NCBI GenBank assembly: GCA_963738325.1
Contig: CAVTWD010000002.1
Coordinates: forward strand, 186,001 to 250,000
Source: CAVTWD01 sp963738325
GTDB taxonomy: Bacteria; Actinomycetota; Acidimicrobiia; Acidimicrobiales; Ilumatobacteraceae
Length of the DNA stretch: 64,000 nt
Direction: 5' to 3'
Of the stretch, positions 18,340-27,478 are shown one piece after another; the first letter of the stretch is position 1; each line of letters begins with the position of its first letter. Made by a program: the position numbers and the translations under genes. The notes under the pieces were generated by a model, which was not told where the DNA came from, did no database searches, and worked only from the letters and a program-made list of their open reading frames with translations.

Positions 18340-20643
18340 TCAGGCGCTGCGGTCGGCGTCGAGCAACAGATCCAGCTCCTCGGGCGTCATCAGCACCGCA
18401 CGCGCCTTGGAGCCCTCGCTCGGGCCGACGACACCGCGCTGCTCGAGCAGATCCATGAGGCGGCCCGCTCGGGCGAAGCCGACCTTCAGCTTCCGCTGGA
18501 GCATGGAGGTCGAGCCGAGCTGGCTGCGCACGACGAGCTCCATCGCCTGGCGCACGAGCACCTCGTCGTCGGCGTCCTCCCCGCTCGCGAAGTTGGCCAA
18601 GCCAGTCGCGTCGTCCGCGCCCTCGACGCCGCTGACATAGGTCGGCTCAGGAGCCTGCCGGCGCCAGAAGCCCACGACCTTGCGAACCTCGTCCTCGCTG
18701 ACCCACGCGCCCTGGATGCGCTGGGCGACGTTCGAGGTCGGCCCGAGCAGCAACAGGTCACCCTTGCCCACGAGTCGCTCCGCTCCCGGCTGGTCGAGGA
18801 TGACACGGCTGTCGGTGAGGCTCGACACGGCGAAGGCCATGCGGGCCGGGATGTTCGCCTTGATGACACCGGTGAGCACGTTGACACTCGGGCGTTGTGT
18901 GGCCACCAGGAGGTGGATGCCGAAGGCGCGGCCCATCTGCGCGATCCGCGTGATCGAGTCCTCCACGTCGCGCGCCGCCACCATCATGAGGTCGTTCAAC
19001 TCGTCGACGACGACGACGATGAACGGGAGGCGCTCGTACAGCCGCTCGCGCCCGGGGTCGGCGGCCAGCTCGCCCCGGTCGAAGGCGGCGTTGTACCCGC
19101 TGATCTCGCGCACGCCCACTTCGCTCAACAGGTCGGAGCGCCGCTCCATCTCCTTCACCGCCCATTGGAGGGCGTTGGCGGCGCGCTTGGGGTTCACCAC
19201 CACTTGCGTGAGGAGATGGGGCAGCCGGTTGTACTGGCCCATCTCCACCCGCTTGGGGTCGACGAGGATGAGGCGCACCTGATCGGGGGTGCTGCGCATC
19301 AGGAGCGAGGTGACCATGCAGTTGATGCAGCTCGACTTGCCGGCTCCGGTCGCCCCGGCGACGAGCAGATGGGGCAGGGTGGCGAGGTTCATGAGCACCG
19401 GCCGGCCGGCGATGTCTCGCCCCACGGCCACCTCGAGGGGGTCGGTGGCCTTCTTGGCCTCGGGGGTGCTGAGGATGTCGCCCAGTGACACGAGCTGGCG
19501 TTGCTGGTTCGGCACCTCGACCCCGATGGCCGAGCGTCCCGGTATGGGCGCGAGGATCCGCACGTCGGGCGACGCCATGGCGTAGGCGATGTCCTTGTGG
19601 AGGCTCGTGACGCGAGCCACCTTCACGCCCGGGCCGAGCTCGAGCTCGTAGCGCGTCACCGTCGGGCCCACCGTCATGCCGACGAGCCGCGTCTCTACGC
19701 CGTGAGAGGCCAACGCGTCCTCGAGCACCCGCCCCCGCTCCTCGACCATCCCCTCGTCGACCTCATGGGCGGTCGTGCGCTGAAGGAGAGAGGCCGGGGG
19801 GAGCTTCCACCGGCTCGGGCGATTCGTCGCCGACAGGTCGATCTGGAGCTGGCCGACCGCCGGGGTGACTCGGGCCGGGTCGGGAGGAGGAAGAGCGGGC
19901 GGCGGTGGCTCCTCCTGATCGACGTCGTACAGCGGCACGGGAGGGGGCGGCAGCACCGCGGTGGGGTCGGCCGCGCTCTCGGGGGTGGGCGGCTCTTCCT
20001 TGTCGCTGTTCAGGGTGGCGATGTCCTTCAACGCCCGGCCGGCGGCGCCCACCGCCGGGCGGGACCATCGGCGCAGCGCCTGGGCGCCTTGCGATGCGAC
20101 GCGCGGCAGGGAGACCCGGGTGAGCACGAGCAGCGCGCTCACGAGGAGGGCGATGGCCACGACCACCGTGCCCGCCGACCCGAGGAGTCCGCGCAGCGGC
20201 TGGCCGAGCAGCGCGCCGAGCCAGCCGCCGCCGTCATGGACGTCGTCGTAGCTGCCGGGGAAGCTGTTGTGCCCCCCGACGACGTGGAGGAGAAGGAGGA
20301 GGCCGATGCCCGCCGAGGTGAAACCGAGGGCGATGCGGGGGCGGTGGTCGACATGGCCGTCTCGGATCAACACGACCCCGCCGACGATCAACGCCACCGG
20401 CACGACGAAGCGCAGGATGCCGACAAGTGCACCGAACACGGCCGCCAACGCCGTACCGACGACTCCGGCCCGGTCGGCGTAGACGCCGAGACCGATCAGG
20501 ATGGCGAGGGCGATGAGGGCGATGCCGACGAGATCGGCTTCTCGGCCACTGACCGCACGGCGGGCCGAGGACGCCGGCGGCGTGGCGCGGCGGGCGGGAC
20601 GCGGGTCACCCCGCTTCAGCGGGGTGCCGGCACGCTTGGCCAC
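18340..20643 (-). CDS. ftsK: FtsK/SpoIIIE-family DNA translocase
   Basis: This is an intact 767-residue protein. Four hydrophobic segments lie between residues about 38 and 176, followed by an acidic/Pro-rich linker. The motor domain starts near 290, with Walker A 'GATGAGKSS' at 430-438, Walker B 'FIVVVVDELNDLMM' and 'RPSVNVLTGVIKANIPARMA'. The C-terminal gamma winged helix ('TSMLQRKLKVGFARAGRLMD') recognises polar DNA sequences. It pumps chromosome ends through the division septum. The linker is short compared with E. coli FtsK, which is usual for actinobacteria. GTG start at 20643 has no ribosome site but is 6 nt after TACCGT. Confidence 0.95.
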   Translation of the reverse strand: MAKRAGTPLKRGDPRPARRATPPASSARRAVSGREADLVGIALIALAILIGLGVYADRAGVVGTALAAVFGALVGILRFVVPVALIVGGVVLIRDGHVDHRPRIALGFTSAGIGLLLLLHVVGGHNSFPGSYDDVHDGGGWLGALLGQPLRGLLGSAGTVVVAIALLVSALLVLTRVSLPRVASQGAQALRRWSRPAVGAAGRALKDIATLNSDKEEPPTPESAADPTAVLPPPPVPLYDVDQEEPPPPALPPPDPARVTPAVGQLQIDLSATNRPSRWKLPPASLLQRTTAHEVDEGMVEERGRVLEDALASHGVETRLVGMTVGPTVTRYELELGPGVKVARVTSLHKDIAYAMASPDVRILAPIPGRSAIGVEVPNQQRQLVSLGDILSTPEAKKATDPLEVAVGRDIAGRPVLMNLATLPHLLVAGATGAGKSSCINCMVTSLLMRSTPDQVRLILVDPKRVEMGQYNRLPHLLTQVVVNPKRAANALQWAVKEMERRSDLLSEVGVREISGYNAAFDRGELAADPGRERLYERLPFIVVVVDELNDLMMVAARDVEDSITRIAQMGRAFGIHLLVATQRPSVNVLTGVIKANIPARMAFAVSSLTDSRVILDQPGAERLVGKGDLLLLGPTSNVAQRIQGAWVSEDEVRKVVGFWRRQAPEPTYVSGVEGADDATGLANFASGEDADDEVLVRQAMELVVRSQLGSTSMLQRKLKVGFARAGRLMDLLEQRGVVGPSEGSKARAVLMTPEELDLLLDADRSA

Positions 20644-20655
20644 GCTGTCACGGTA
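20644..20655 (-). promoter_or_regulatory. TACCGT, N6, ftsK GTG (leaderless candidate)
   Basis: TACCGT (20655-20650) ends exactly six bases before the ftsK start codon, the spacing expected when transcription begins at the start codon. The identical hexamer and spacing occur before dapB. Confidence 0.5.
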
Positions 20656-21296
20656 CCGCCGGCTGGCTCGGCGCCGGGGCCACGGAGGCCAGCTCCCCGT
20701 TCGGCGTGTAGAAGGAATCGAGCAAGCCGCCGCGGCTCGAACGGGACCGAAGGGCCCAGCGCAACCCCTGGTCGCCTACCTCGAGGAGCGCGACCTCTGT
20801 CACCGTCGCACCGGGAAAGTGGTCTTGGGTCTGTTGCACGAGGCGGGCGCCCACCGCCGGGTCGATCGTGCCGAGGTCGAACGGCGGCGACGCCTGCGCC
20901 TCCGGAGCGCCCGGCGGTTGCAACTTGCCGCCGGCGTAGAAGTAGGCCACCTCCGTCGTCGGGCTGTCCGCTACGAAGACGTTGACCCCGTCCGCGCTGG
21001 CGTTGATCTCCACGTAACGGGACCGGCCGTGGCGCGCCGCCTCGACGGCGCGCACGGCCGCGGGGATGTCGGTCACCTCGAGGATGGTCCCGTGCACCAC
21101 CGCGGGTGTCGCCGCCGGAGCACTCGAGCAGCCCACTGCGAGAGCGACCGCGGATCCCGCGAGCAGCGCCGGAATACGAGACCCTGTGACAGGTCGTGCG
21201 GAGGTCGACCCCGCTCGGCCGGTCGACCGGAGTACGGAATCTCGAAGGGGGGACGGTCTCCTTCCTCCGTTCGCATCCGAGCGGGCCCGCGTCACG
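20648..21296 (-). CDS. Putative lipoprotein with repeat-derived N-terminal extension
   Basis: The only in-frame start codon is GTG 21296, which overlaps the rnj stop (GTGA). It gives 215 residues. The lipoprotein signal ('IPALLAGSAVALAVGC', lipobox Cys near residue 57) is preceded by about 40 Arg/Ser/Thr-rich residues encoded by dispersed repeat copy C. A normal lipoprotein would start close to the hydrophobic stretch, so the repeat seems to have been inserted into the original 5' end, or translation starts at a codon I cannot identify. The mature part ('VEINASADGVNVFVADSPTT', 'FPGATVTEVALLEVGDQGLR') matches no family I know. It is followed by ftsK. Confidence 0.6.
21185..21268 (-). repeat. 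Dispersed 3'-end element, copy C
   Basis: The plus strand reads TGTGACAGGTCGTGCGGAGG, then a GTCGACCGGAG block, then GGGGGGACGGTCTCC. It aligns block by block with copy B with small gaps. It lies just downstream of the rnj stop and inside the lipoprotein reading frame. Confidence 0.6.
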
Positions 21297-22953
21297 CCTC
21301 CATCACCACGGGTACGATCATCGGTCGGCGCCGGGTGCGCTCGTTGACGAACCGGCCTGCCGCCCGCCGCACTTCCCGCTCGAGGCCCTCGACGTCGTGG
21401 ATCCCCGTGCGGAAGGCCTCCTCGACGGCCACCTCCACCCGGTCGCAGGCCTCGTCGAGCAGGTCTTCGGCTTCCGGCGCGTAGACCCAGCCCCGGGTGA
21501 TCACCTCCGGGCCGTTGATCACCTTGCCGCTCTCGGTGTCCACGGCCACGATCACCACCACGACGCCTTCCTCGGCCAGGACGCGTCGATCCCGCAGCAC
21601 CCCGTGGCCGACGTCGCCGACGATGCCGTCGACGTACAGGTAGCCCGCGGGCACCCGGCCGACGATCTCGGCACCGCCATCGCCGACCTGCACGACGTCG
21701 CCGTCCTCGCACAGCAGGATGTGCTCGCGGGCCACGCCCATCTGGGCGGCCAGCTTGGCGTGCGCGCTGAGCTGGCGGAACTCGCCGTGGATGGGGATGA
21801 ACCATTCGGGACGGCAGATGGCGAGGAGCGTCTTCAACTCGTCCGCTTGGGCGTGCCCGGTCGCGTGCACGTCGGCGACGCCGGTGTGCACCACCTCGGC
21901 GCCGAGGCGCAGCAGCCCGTCGATCACCCGGTTGACGTTGAACTCGTTGCCCGGGATGGCGTGGCTCGACAGGATGACCGTGTCGTCGGCGCCCACCTTG
22001 AGCCACCGGTTCTCGCCTTGCGACAAGAGCGACAGGGCCGACATCGGCTCTCCCTGCGAACCGGTCGAGATCACGCAGACCTCGTGGGGCGGGAGGTTGT
22101 CGACCTCCTCGATGTCCACGAGGGCGTCCTCGGGCACGTGGAGCAGCCCGAGGTCGCGCGCCAGGCGAACGTTCTTCCGCAGCGACAATCCGAGCGTGGC
22201 CACCTTCCGGCCGGTGGCCACCGCAGCGTCGGCGATCTGCTGGATGCGGTGGATGTGGCTGGCGAAGCTCGCCGTGATCATCCGCCGACCGGCCTGCGTG
22301 GCGAAGACCGACTTGAGCACGGCACCCACGTCGCGCTCGCTCGGCGCGTAGCCCCGCTCCTCCGCGTTGGTGGAGTCGGCCATCAACACGCGGATGCCCT
22401 CGGAGGTGGCGATGGCGCCGATGCGGCCGAGATCGGTCAACCGGCCGTCGACCGGTGTCAGGTCGAGCTTGAAGTCGCCGGAATGGAGGATCACGCCTTG
22501 GGGCGTGTGGATGGCGATGGCGAAGGCGTGAGGAACCGAGTGGGTGACAGCCAGGAACTCGATGTCGAAGGGGCCGATGTGTCGCCGCTCGCGGTCGTGG
22601 ACGGGAACGAGTTCGGTGCGGCCGAGCAGCCCCGCCTCCTCGATGCGGTGGCGGGCCAAGCCGAGGGTGAGCGGGGATCCGTAGATCGGGAAGCTGACGT
22701 CACGCAGGAGGTAGGAGAGCCCGCCGACGTGATCCTCGTGCCCGTGGGTCGCGACCACGGCCACAATGCGACTGGCGTGCTCGCGGAGGTAGGTGAAGTC
22801 CGGGAGCACGAGGTCGATGCCGTGCATGTCGGCGTCGGGGAACATGAGCCCGACATCGATGAGGAGGAGGCGCCCTGCAAGCTCGACGCACATGCAGTTG
22901 CGGCCGATCTCGCCGAGCCCCCCGAAGAAGGAGATGCGAACGGGCTCAGGCAT
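21292..22953 (-). CDS. rnj: Ribonuclease J
   Basis: This is an intact 553-residue metallo-beta-lactamase/beta-CASP nuclease. The metal-binding motif H70-x-H72-x-D74-H75 is present ('THGHEDHVGG'), followed by 'HSVPHAFAIAIHTPQG' and the beta-CASP elements 'DSTNAEERGYAPSERDVG' and 'ISTGSQGEPMSALSLLSQGE'. A C-terminal HATGHA motif ('VHATGHAQADELK') and a dimerisation/C-terminal domain complete it. It is both an endonuclease and a 5'-3' exonuclease for rRNA and mRNA processing. It is next to dapA, as in most actinobacteria, with an 18-nt gap, and was probably one transcription unit with it. Confidence 0.95.
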   Translation of the reverse strand: MPEPVRISFFGGLGEIGRNCMCVELAGRLLLIDVGLMFPDADMHGIDLVLPDFTYLREHASRIVAVVATHGHEDHVGGLSYLLRDVSFPIYGSPLTLGLARHRIEEAGLLGRTELVPVHDRERRHIGPFDIEFLAVTHSVPHAFAIAIHTPQGVILHSGDFKLDLTPVDGRLTDLGRIGAIATSEGIRVLMADSTNAEERGYAPSERDVGAVLKSVFATQAGRRMITASFASHIHRIQQIADAAVATGRKVATLGLSLRKNVRLARDLGLLHVPEDALVDIEEVDNLPPHEVCVISTGSQGEPMSALSLLSQGENRWLKVGADDTVILSSHAIPGNEFNVNRVIDGLLRLGAEVVHTGVADVHATGHAQADELKTLLAICRPEWFIPIHGEFRQLSAHAKLAAQMGVAREHILLCEDGDVVQVGDGGAEIVGRVPAGYLYVDGIVGDVGHGVLRDRRVLAEEGVVVVIVAVDTESGKVINGPEVITRGWVYAPEAEDLLDEACDRVEVAVEEAFRTGIHDVEGLEREVRRAAGRFVNERTRRRPMIVPVVMEA

Positions 22954-22971
22954 CGCGATGGCTCAGGTCGC

Positions 22972-23865
22972 TCACGCCCGGCGCGCCTCCTCGAGGGCGG
23001 CGAGGACCTCACGAGCCCGCCCTTCCAGCCCGGTGGGCGGCGGCCCCATCGGCAGGCGGCACTCTCCCACCCGCAGCCCGAGCAGGTTCATCATGACCTT
23101 GGTCGGCACGGGATTGGGGGCGTCCTCGCCGGTCTCGTAGGCGAAGCTCTCGAGCAGCCTGGCGTTGACCCGCCGCGCGCCTTCGACATCGCCCTTGGCC
23201 CAGAGCGCGAACATCTCCTGGTGGTCGGGGCCGGTCCAGTGGGTGGCCACCCCCACGACGCCGACCGCCCCGATCGCCAACAGCGGCAGGGTGAGCGAGT
23301 CGTCCCCGGAGTAGACCTCGAAGCCCGAGGGCGCGAGCGCCGCCACTCTGGCCGTCTCGGCCGGGAGCCCGGCGGCGTCCTTCAGCGCGACGACGTTCGG
23401 CACCTCGCGGGCCAACGTGAGCAGCACCGAGGAGGAGATCTTCCGCCCCGTGCGAATAGGGATGTCGTAGAGCATCACCGGCAAGTCGGTGGCGGCGGCG
23501 ACGGCACGTACGTGGGCCTCGATGCCGGCCTGCGACGGTCGGTTGTAGTAGGGGCAGAGGACGAGGACACCGGCCATTCCGAGCTTCGACGCTTCGGCGG
23601 TGAGGTACACCGAATGGGCCGTGTCGTTCGTGCCGGCACCGGCCACGACCGGGATCGACACGGCCTCCGCCACCGCCGCCCACAGGCTGAGCTTCTCCTC
23701 ATCGCTCAGGGTGGGTGACTCGCCGGTCGTGCCGGCCACGATCAGCCCGTCGTTGCCGTTCGCCTCCAACCATCGGGCGAGGTCACGGGCCGCGTCGAGA
23801 TCGAGGGCCCCCTGCGCGTCGAAGGGGGTCACCATGGCGGTGGCCACCGCACCGAAACGAGCCAT
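22972..23865 (-). CDS. dapA: 4-hydroxy-tetrahydrodipicolinate synthase
   Basis: This is an intact 297-residue (beta/alpha)8 lyase. It condenses pyruvate with aspartate semialdehyde, the first committed step to diaminopimelate and lysine. Seen are 'AGTTGESPTLSDEEK', the Tyr in 'MLYDIPIRTGRKIS', and the Schiff-base Lys in 'VVALKDAAGLP'. The start ATG at 23865 overlaps the stop of the regulator-like gene upstream (ATGA). A second DapA-family gene lies at 32481 but is more divergent, so this copy is taken as the biosynthetic one. Confidence 0.94.
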   Translation of the reverse strand: MARFGAVATAMVTPFDAQGALDLDAARDLARWLEANGNDGLIVAGTTGESPTLSDEEKLSLWAAVAEAVSIPVVAGAGTNDTAHSVYLTAEASKLGMAGVLVLCPYYNRPSQAGIEAHVRAVAAATDLPVMLYDIPIRTGRKISSSVLLTLAREVPNVVALKDAAGLPAETARVAALAPSGFEVYSGDDSLTLPLLAIGAVGVVGVATHWTGPDHQEMFALWAKGDVEGARRVNARLLESFAYETGEDAPNPVPTKVMMNLLGLRVGECRLPMGPPPTGLEGRAREVLAALEEARRA

Positions 23866-24482
23866 CAGAACGATCCCTCCTTGGCGCGGTCGATCCCGAG
23901 CGTGAGGATGAGATCTTCGTGAAGCTCCATCCACACGTCGTGGTAGGAGCCGCACATCACGCCCGTGAAGAGCTGATGGTCGCCTCCCTGCACCTTCGCC
24001 GCTGCCTCCCGCAGCCGCGGGCCGTAGGGCGAGTAGCGGGCCATGACGACGGCGAAGGCGTCGCACACCGGTTGGGCGGCTCCATCGGTCTCGGCCAGCC
24101 GGGCGATGACGGCCTTGTCGTACGTGGCATCCGTGTGGTCGTTCGGCGATCCGTCCTTCAGCTGCCACTCCCCGCACAACTCCTTGAACGCCTCGTTCAA
24201 GTGCAAGAAGTCGGTGTACGGCCTCTGCAGCTCCACTCGCAGCCTGCTGTCGACGTCCTCGGCCAGCGCTTCCGCGTGGTAAGCGCGGCCCGTCGGCGAC
24301 AGCTGCCAGAGCGCTCGGGCTTCGCGGAACAGCGCGAGCTCTTCGTGCTGGAAGGCGCGGAGGTGTTCCTCGACGGCGTCATGGGACAGCCCGGTGAGCT
24401 CCGCGAGCACGGCGACCTTCGCGAAACCCTTCACCCGGAGCGCGTGGAGCACGAGGAACCGAGGGTCGGACTGGTGGGCCAC
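23865..24482 (-). CDS. Winged-helix (MarR-like) protein
   Basis: This is a 205-residue protein. Residues 1-75 look like a winged helix ('RFLVLHALRVKGFAKVAVLA', 'LTGLSHDAVEEHLRAFQHEE', 'WQLSPTGRAYHAEALA'). The rest is a helical domain ('YTDFLHLNEAFKELCGEWQ', 'YGPRLREAAAKVQGGDHQLF') that resembles a small actinobacterial family usually annotated as transcriptional regulators. The effector is unknown. It is coupled to dapA by ATGA, so it may be part of that unit without regulating it. The GTG start at 24482 follows TAGGCT by 6 nt and has no ribosome site. Confidence 0.7.
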   Translation of the reverse strand: MAHQSDPRFLVLHALRVKGFAKVAVLAELTGLSHDAVEEHLRAFQHEELALFREARALWQLSPTGRAYHAEALAEDVDSRLRVELQRPYTDFLHLNEAFKELCGEWQLKDGSPNDHTDATYDKAVIARLAETDGAAQPVCDAFAVVMARYSPYGPRLREAAAKVQGGDHQLFTGVMCGSYHDVWMELHEDLILTLGIDRAKEGSF

Positions 24483-24494
24483 GGCGCCAGCCTA
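24483..24494 (-). promoter_or_regulatory. TAGGCT, N6, GTG (leaderless candidate)
   Basis: TAGGCT at 24494-24489 ends six bases before the GTG of the winged-helix gene. This probably drives the winged helix-dapA-rnj unit. Confidence 0.5.
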
Positions 24495-24557
24495 CTGAGT
24501 CGGCCGATGCCGCTCCGGCCTCCTCTGGCCACTCGGAGGGGCCCGACTCGTCCGCGA

Positions 24558-26255
24558 TCAGCTGACGACGACGACCGGGTCGCCGACCTGGAGGAAGTCC
24601 CAGATCACCTGCGACTGCGCCGGCAGGACGCGTATGCAGCCCGATGTGGCGCCGTACCAAGCGGCGGTGCCGACCGTGGCATAGGGCTGGAACGGGTGGC
24701 CGGCCGCGTCGCGGGGAACGGCGTGGAAGGCGATCCGTGCCCCCGTGTAGATGCCGTGGGCGAAGGCGACGAAGTTCTCGAGGTAGGAGAAATGACCTCC
24801 GAACGTCGACGTCGCCAACTTGTCCTTCGCGTACACGTGGTAGGTGGCAGGACGGGGTTGGCTGCGCGCGGTCGTGATCGGGAACTTGGCCGATGCGACG
24901 GCGGACCGGCACAGCCAGGCGCGTTCGGCGGCGCGGTCGACCACGGCGGCTCGCAACGCGGACGGACACCAGGCCGCCGGCGGCGGAGGCGGGAGGTTCG
25001 GTGGTACGGGCAAGGTTGCGGTCGCGGTCGTTCCCAGGAACCACCCGGCGAGGTCGGCGAGCGCGTGCGTGCCCATCGAGCTGTAGAGGGCGATGCCCCG
25101 GTTGGACAGGCGCACAACGGCGAGGTTGGTGACGATGTCGCCAGCACCATCGGCATTGGCCGAGGAGACGCTCGGCCGAGGCGTGCCGGCGGCGTAGCCG
25201 GTGACGTAGCCGGGGCCCCGCGCCTGCGTGAGCGTGAACGACTCGACGACCGCGGCCGCCGCAGCGGGTGGGGCCACCTCGATCGTGCCGTTCGGGTAGA
25301 TCGGCACCCCCCGGGAGCGGGTGTCGAGCACCCGCGCCGGCGTGATGGGCACGAACAATCCGTCAGTGGAGGGCGCCGCCGAAGGCCCGGTGAACCATCC
25401 CGCGAAGTCGACCAGCAGCTGGCATGCCATCGAGACGAAGACACTGAGGCCGCGGGACCAGACGGGCACGATGGCGAAGGCGGCCCGGACCTCCCCGGGC
25501 GCATCGACGGTGAGGGCCGAGGCCACCGGCCGCGCCCGACCCGCCGCGTAGGCGGTGACATAGCCAGGCGCGAAGCCGGGCGCCGACGTGAGGTTGACCG
25601 CGATGGCGGTGGCGTCGGCAGGCACCCCCGCCGGGAGGGGCAGCGTGACGACCGCGCCCGCGGGGAGCGCCGCCGACCTTCGAGTGTCGAGAAGGCGCAC
25701 GGGCCCCGCCGCCTGGTAGCGCCCGGCGCTCGCCGAGGTGGCGGGCACGAACCCACCGAGGAGGTCCACGATGAGGTCGGCTGGCACCGACGACGAGATG
25801 TCGATCTGGCCGCCGGCCCCCACCCTGACGATGGCCGCGGCCGAGCGGGTCTGCCCGGCTGCCGCCATCGTCAGCTGCGAGACCGTCGCCGCCGCGCCAG
25901 TGGGCGCGGCCGCCACGAAGCCAGGGCCAACCACGCGCGTCACGGTGAGATCGACGACGACGGCCACCAGACCGGCGGGCACGCCGGGGCGCCCGGTGAC
26001 GGGAACCCGGATGCTCGACGAGCCGATCCGGGTGTAACCCCCGCCGGCCCGCGTGTCGGCGAGGCGGAGCGGTCCCACGGGCACGTACGCGGAATCGGGT
26101 GGCGCCGCGGCCGCGGTTGGCTGCCGCGTGGCGAGCGAGGCGGACCGCAGCACGACGGGCTGGGTGGATCCGGGGCGGATGGCGGCGCCCACGGCCGGCA
26201 CGGCCGTGACCGCGGCCAGAACCAAGCCGACGAGCAGGCGCGCCGACCGGGACAT
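24558..26255 (-). CDS. L,D-transpeptidase (YkuD) with three N-terminal LDTR modules
   Basis: This is an intact 565-residue secreted protein. It has a signal peptide ('LLVGLVLAAVTAVPAVGA'). Three copies of a beta-rich module of about 115 residues follow. Each begins with a '(L)xDTR' strand ('RLADTRAGGG', 'RLLDTRRSAA', 'RVLDTRSRGV') and ends in '(D)LxGWF/GGF'. The C-terminal YkuD domain (about 430-565) has the catalytic His near 511 ('IAFHAVP') and Cys near 540 ('GATSGCIRV'). L,D-transpeptidases form 3-3 peptidoglycan cross-links. The modules probably hold the enzyme in the envelope, and the same module occurs in the large surface protein at 43571. A -10-like GATACT ends 6 nt before the ATG. 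Confidence 0.88.
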   Translation of the reverse strand: MSRSARLLVGLVLAAVTAVPAVGAAIRPGSTQPVVLRSASLATRQPTAAAAPPDSAYVPVGPLRLADTRAGGGYTRIGSSSIRVPVTGRPGVPAGLVAVVVDLTVTRVVGPGFVAAAPTGAAATVSQLTMAAAGQTRSAAAIVRVGAGGQIDISSSVPADLIVDLLGGFVPATSASAGRYQAAGPVRLLDTRRSAALPAGAVVTLPLPAGVPADATAIAVNLTSAPGFAPGYVTAYAAGRARPVASALTVDAPGEVRAAFAIVPVWSRGLSVFVSMACQLLVDFAGWFTGPSAAPSTDGLFVPITPARVLDTRSRGVPIYPNGTIEVAPPAAAAAVVESFTLTQARGPGYVTGYAAGTPRPSVSSANADGAGDIVTNLAVVRLSNRGIALYSSMGTHALADLAGWFLGTTATATLPVPPNLPPPPPAAWCPSALRAAVVDRAAERAWLCRSAVASAKFPITTARSQPRPATYHVYAKDKLATSTFGGHFSYLENFVAFAHGIYTGARIAFHAVPRDAAGHPFQPYATVGTAAWYGATSGCIRVLPAQSQVIWDFLQVGDPVVVVS

Positions 26256-26267
26256 CCCGGCAGTATC
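26256..26267 (-). promoter_or_regulatory. GATACT, N6, L,D-transpeptidase ATG (leaderless candidate)
   Basis: GATACT (26267-26262) ends six bases before the start. There is no ribosome site. The first base departs from TANNNT, so the call is weaker than for ftsK. Confidence 0.4.
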
Positions 26268-26359
26268 CCGAAGGTCGCGGCTCCCGGTGGGGATGGTCGG
26301 CGACGGAGGAGGCGGTGACCTCGGCGAGAACCCGAGCTCGGCTCGGGCCTACACCTCGC

Positions 26360-27472
26360 TCAGGCTGCCGGCGGCTCGACTCCGAGGGCGAAGGCCGTGT
26401 ACTCCTCACCGGTGTCGGCCCAGTCCTCGAACTGGATGACACCCATCTCCTCGTACCGGCGCCGGAGCCAACTGTTGTTGCGGTCGAGCAGTCCGAGCTT
26501 CTTGCAGTTCGGCACGATCTTCGAGAACAACAGTTGCTGGAAGAGCTCGCGGTTCGGGTCGAGCAGCACAACCGGCACGATGTCCTTCGGGTTGATCCCG
26601 AAGCGCTCCCAGACCTCCTGGGAGAGGAAGCGGTCACGCATGCGCACCGCCGCCTCGTAGGCGAACTCCTGGCGGATCTTGATCTCGCCGTCGGTCATGC
26701 CCTCGTAGACCTCCTTGAGGGACAGGACGCCGAAGGCCACGTGGCGCGCCTCGTCGCTCATCACATAGCGCAGCATCTGCTTGAGGAGCGGCTCCTCGGT
26801 CATCTGGTGCATGAAGCCGAAGGCGGCCAACGCCAGCCCCTCCACCATCACCTGCATGCCCAGGTAGGTCATGTCCCAGCGGCTGTCGTTCACGATGTCG
26901 TCGAGCAGCATCCGCAAGTGGGCGTTGATCTGGTACTGCCCGCCGAGCTTCTCGGTGAGATAGCGCCCGAAGACCTCGACGTGACGGGCTTCGTCGACCA
27001 CTTGCGTCGACGCGTACAGCTTGGCGTCGTACCACGGGACGGTCTCGGTGATCTTCGCCGTGCACAGCAGGGCGCCCTGCTCACCATGAAGGAACTGGCT
27101 GAGGGTCCACCGGCGGTTCTCGACGCCGAACTCCAGCCACTCCTTGTCGCCCCAGCTCTCCAGGATGGTGCCCGCGTAGTGGTCGGGGTCAAGACCAGCG
27201 GCAAAGGCGATCTGGTCCGCGGCGACGATCTGCTCCAGATCGACGTCCGTCTCCCACGGGAGGTCGGTGGTGGCGTTCCACTGCCCGGTCTTCGCCTTCT
27301 CGTACAGCTTGCGCAAGGGTGGGCGCGCCAGGCTGTAGTCCCACGTGAAGATGGCATCGGCGTTGTCGCGCACGACGTGCTCGACCTCGTCGACGTCCTG
27401 ATTCGATACCGACACGATGGCCTCGATGTCGTTCAACTCGGAGCGACCGAGGATCTCTTCGGTGGAGGACAT
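26360..27472 (-). CDS. Ferritin-like diiron protein (AurF / acyl-ACP-desaturase-like)
   Basis: This is an intact 370-residue helical protein. Two EARH motifs ('VVDEARHVEVF' near 160 and 'MSDEARHVAFG' near 240), with Glu in 'FLHGEQGAL' and 'VMVEGLALAAF', supply the ligands of a non-heme diiron site. Sequence spacing resembles actinobacterial ferritin-like proteins related to N-oxygenases and acyl-ACP desaturases. The substrate is not evident. AGGAAGG lies 9 nt before ATG 27472, and the gene follows tetR by only 6 nt. The TetR protein therefore probably controls it, which suggests a detoxifying or lipid-modifying oxygenase. Confidence 0.8.
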   Translation of the reverse strand: MSSTEEILGRSELNDIEAIVSVSNQDVDEVEHVVRDNADAIFTWDYSLARPPLRKLYEKAKTGQWNATTDLPWETDVDLEQIVAADQIAFAAGLDPDHYAGTILESWGDKEWLEFGVENRRWTLSQFLHGEQGALLCTAKITETVPWYDAKLYASTQVVDEARHVEVFGRYLTEKLGGQYQINAHLRMLLDDIVNDSRWDMTYLGMQVMVEGLALAAFGFMHQMTEEPLLKQMLRYVMSDEARHVAFGVLSLKEVYEGMTDGEIKIRQEFAYEAAVRMRDRFLSQEVWERFGINPKDIVPVVLLDPNRELFQQLLFSKIVPNCKKLGLLDRNNSWLRRRYEEMGVIQFEDWADTGEEYTAFALGVEPPAA

Positions 27473-27478
27473 TGGTAT

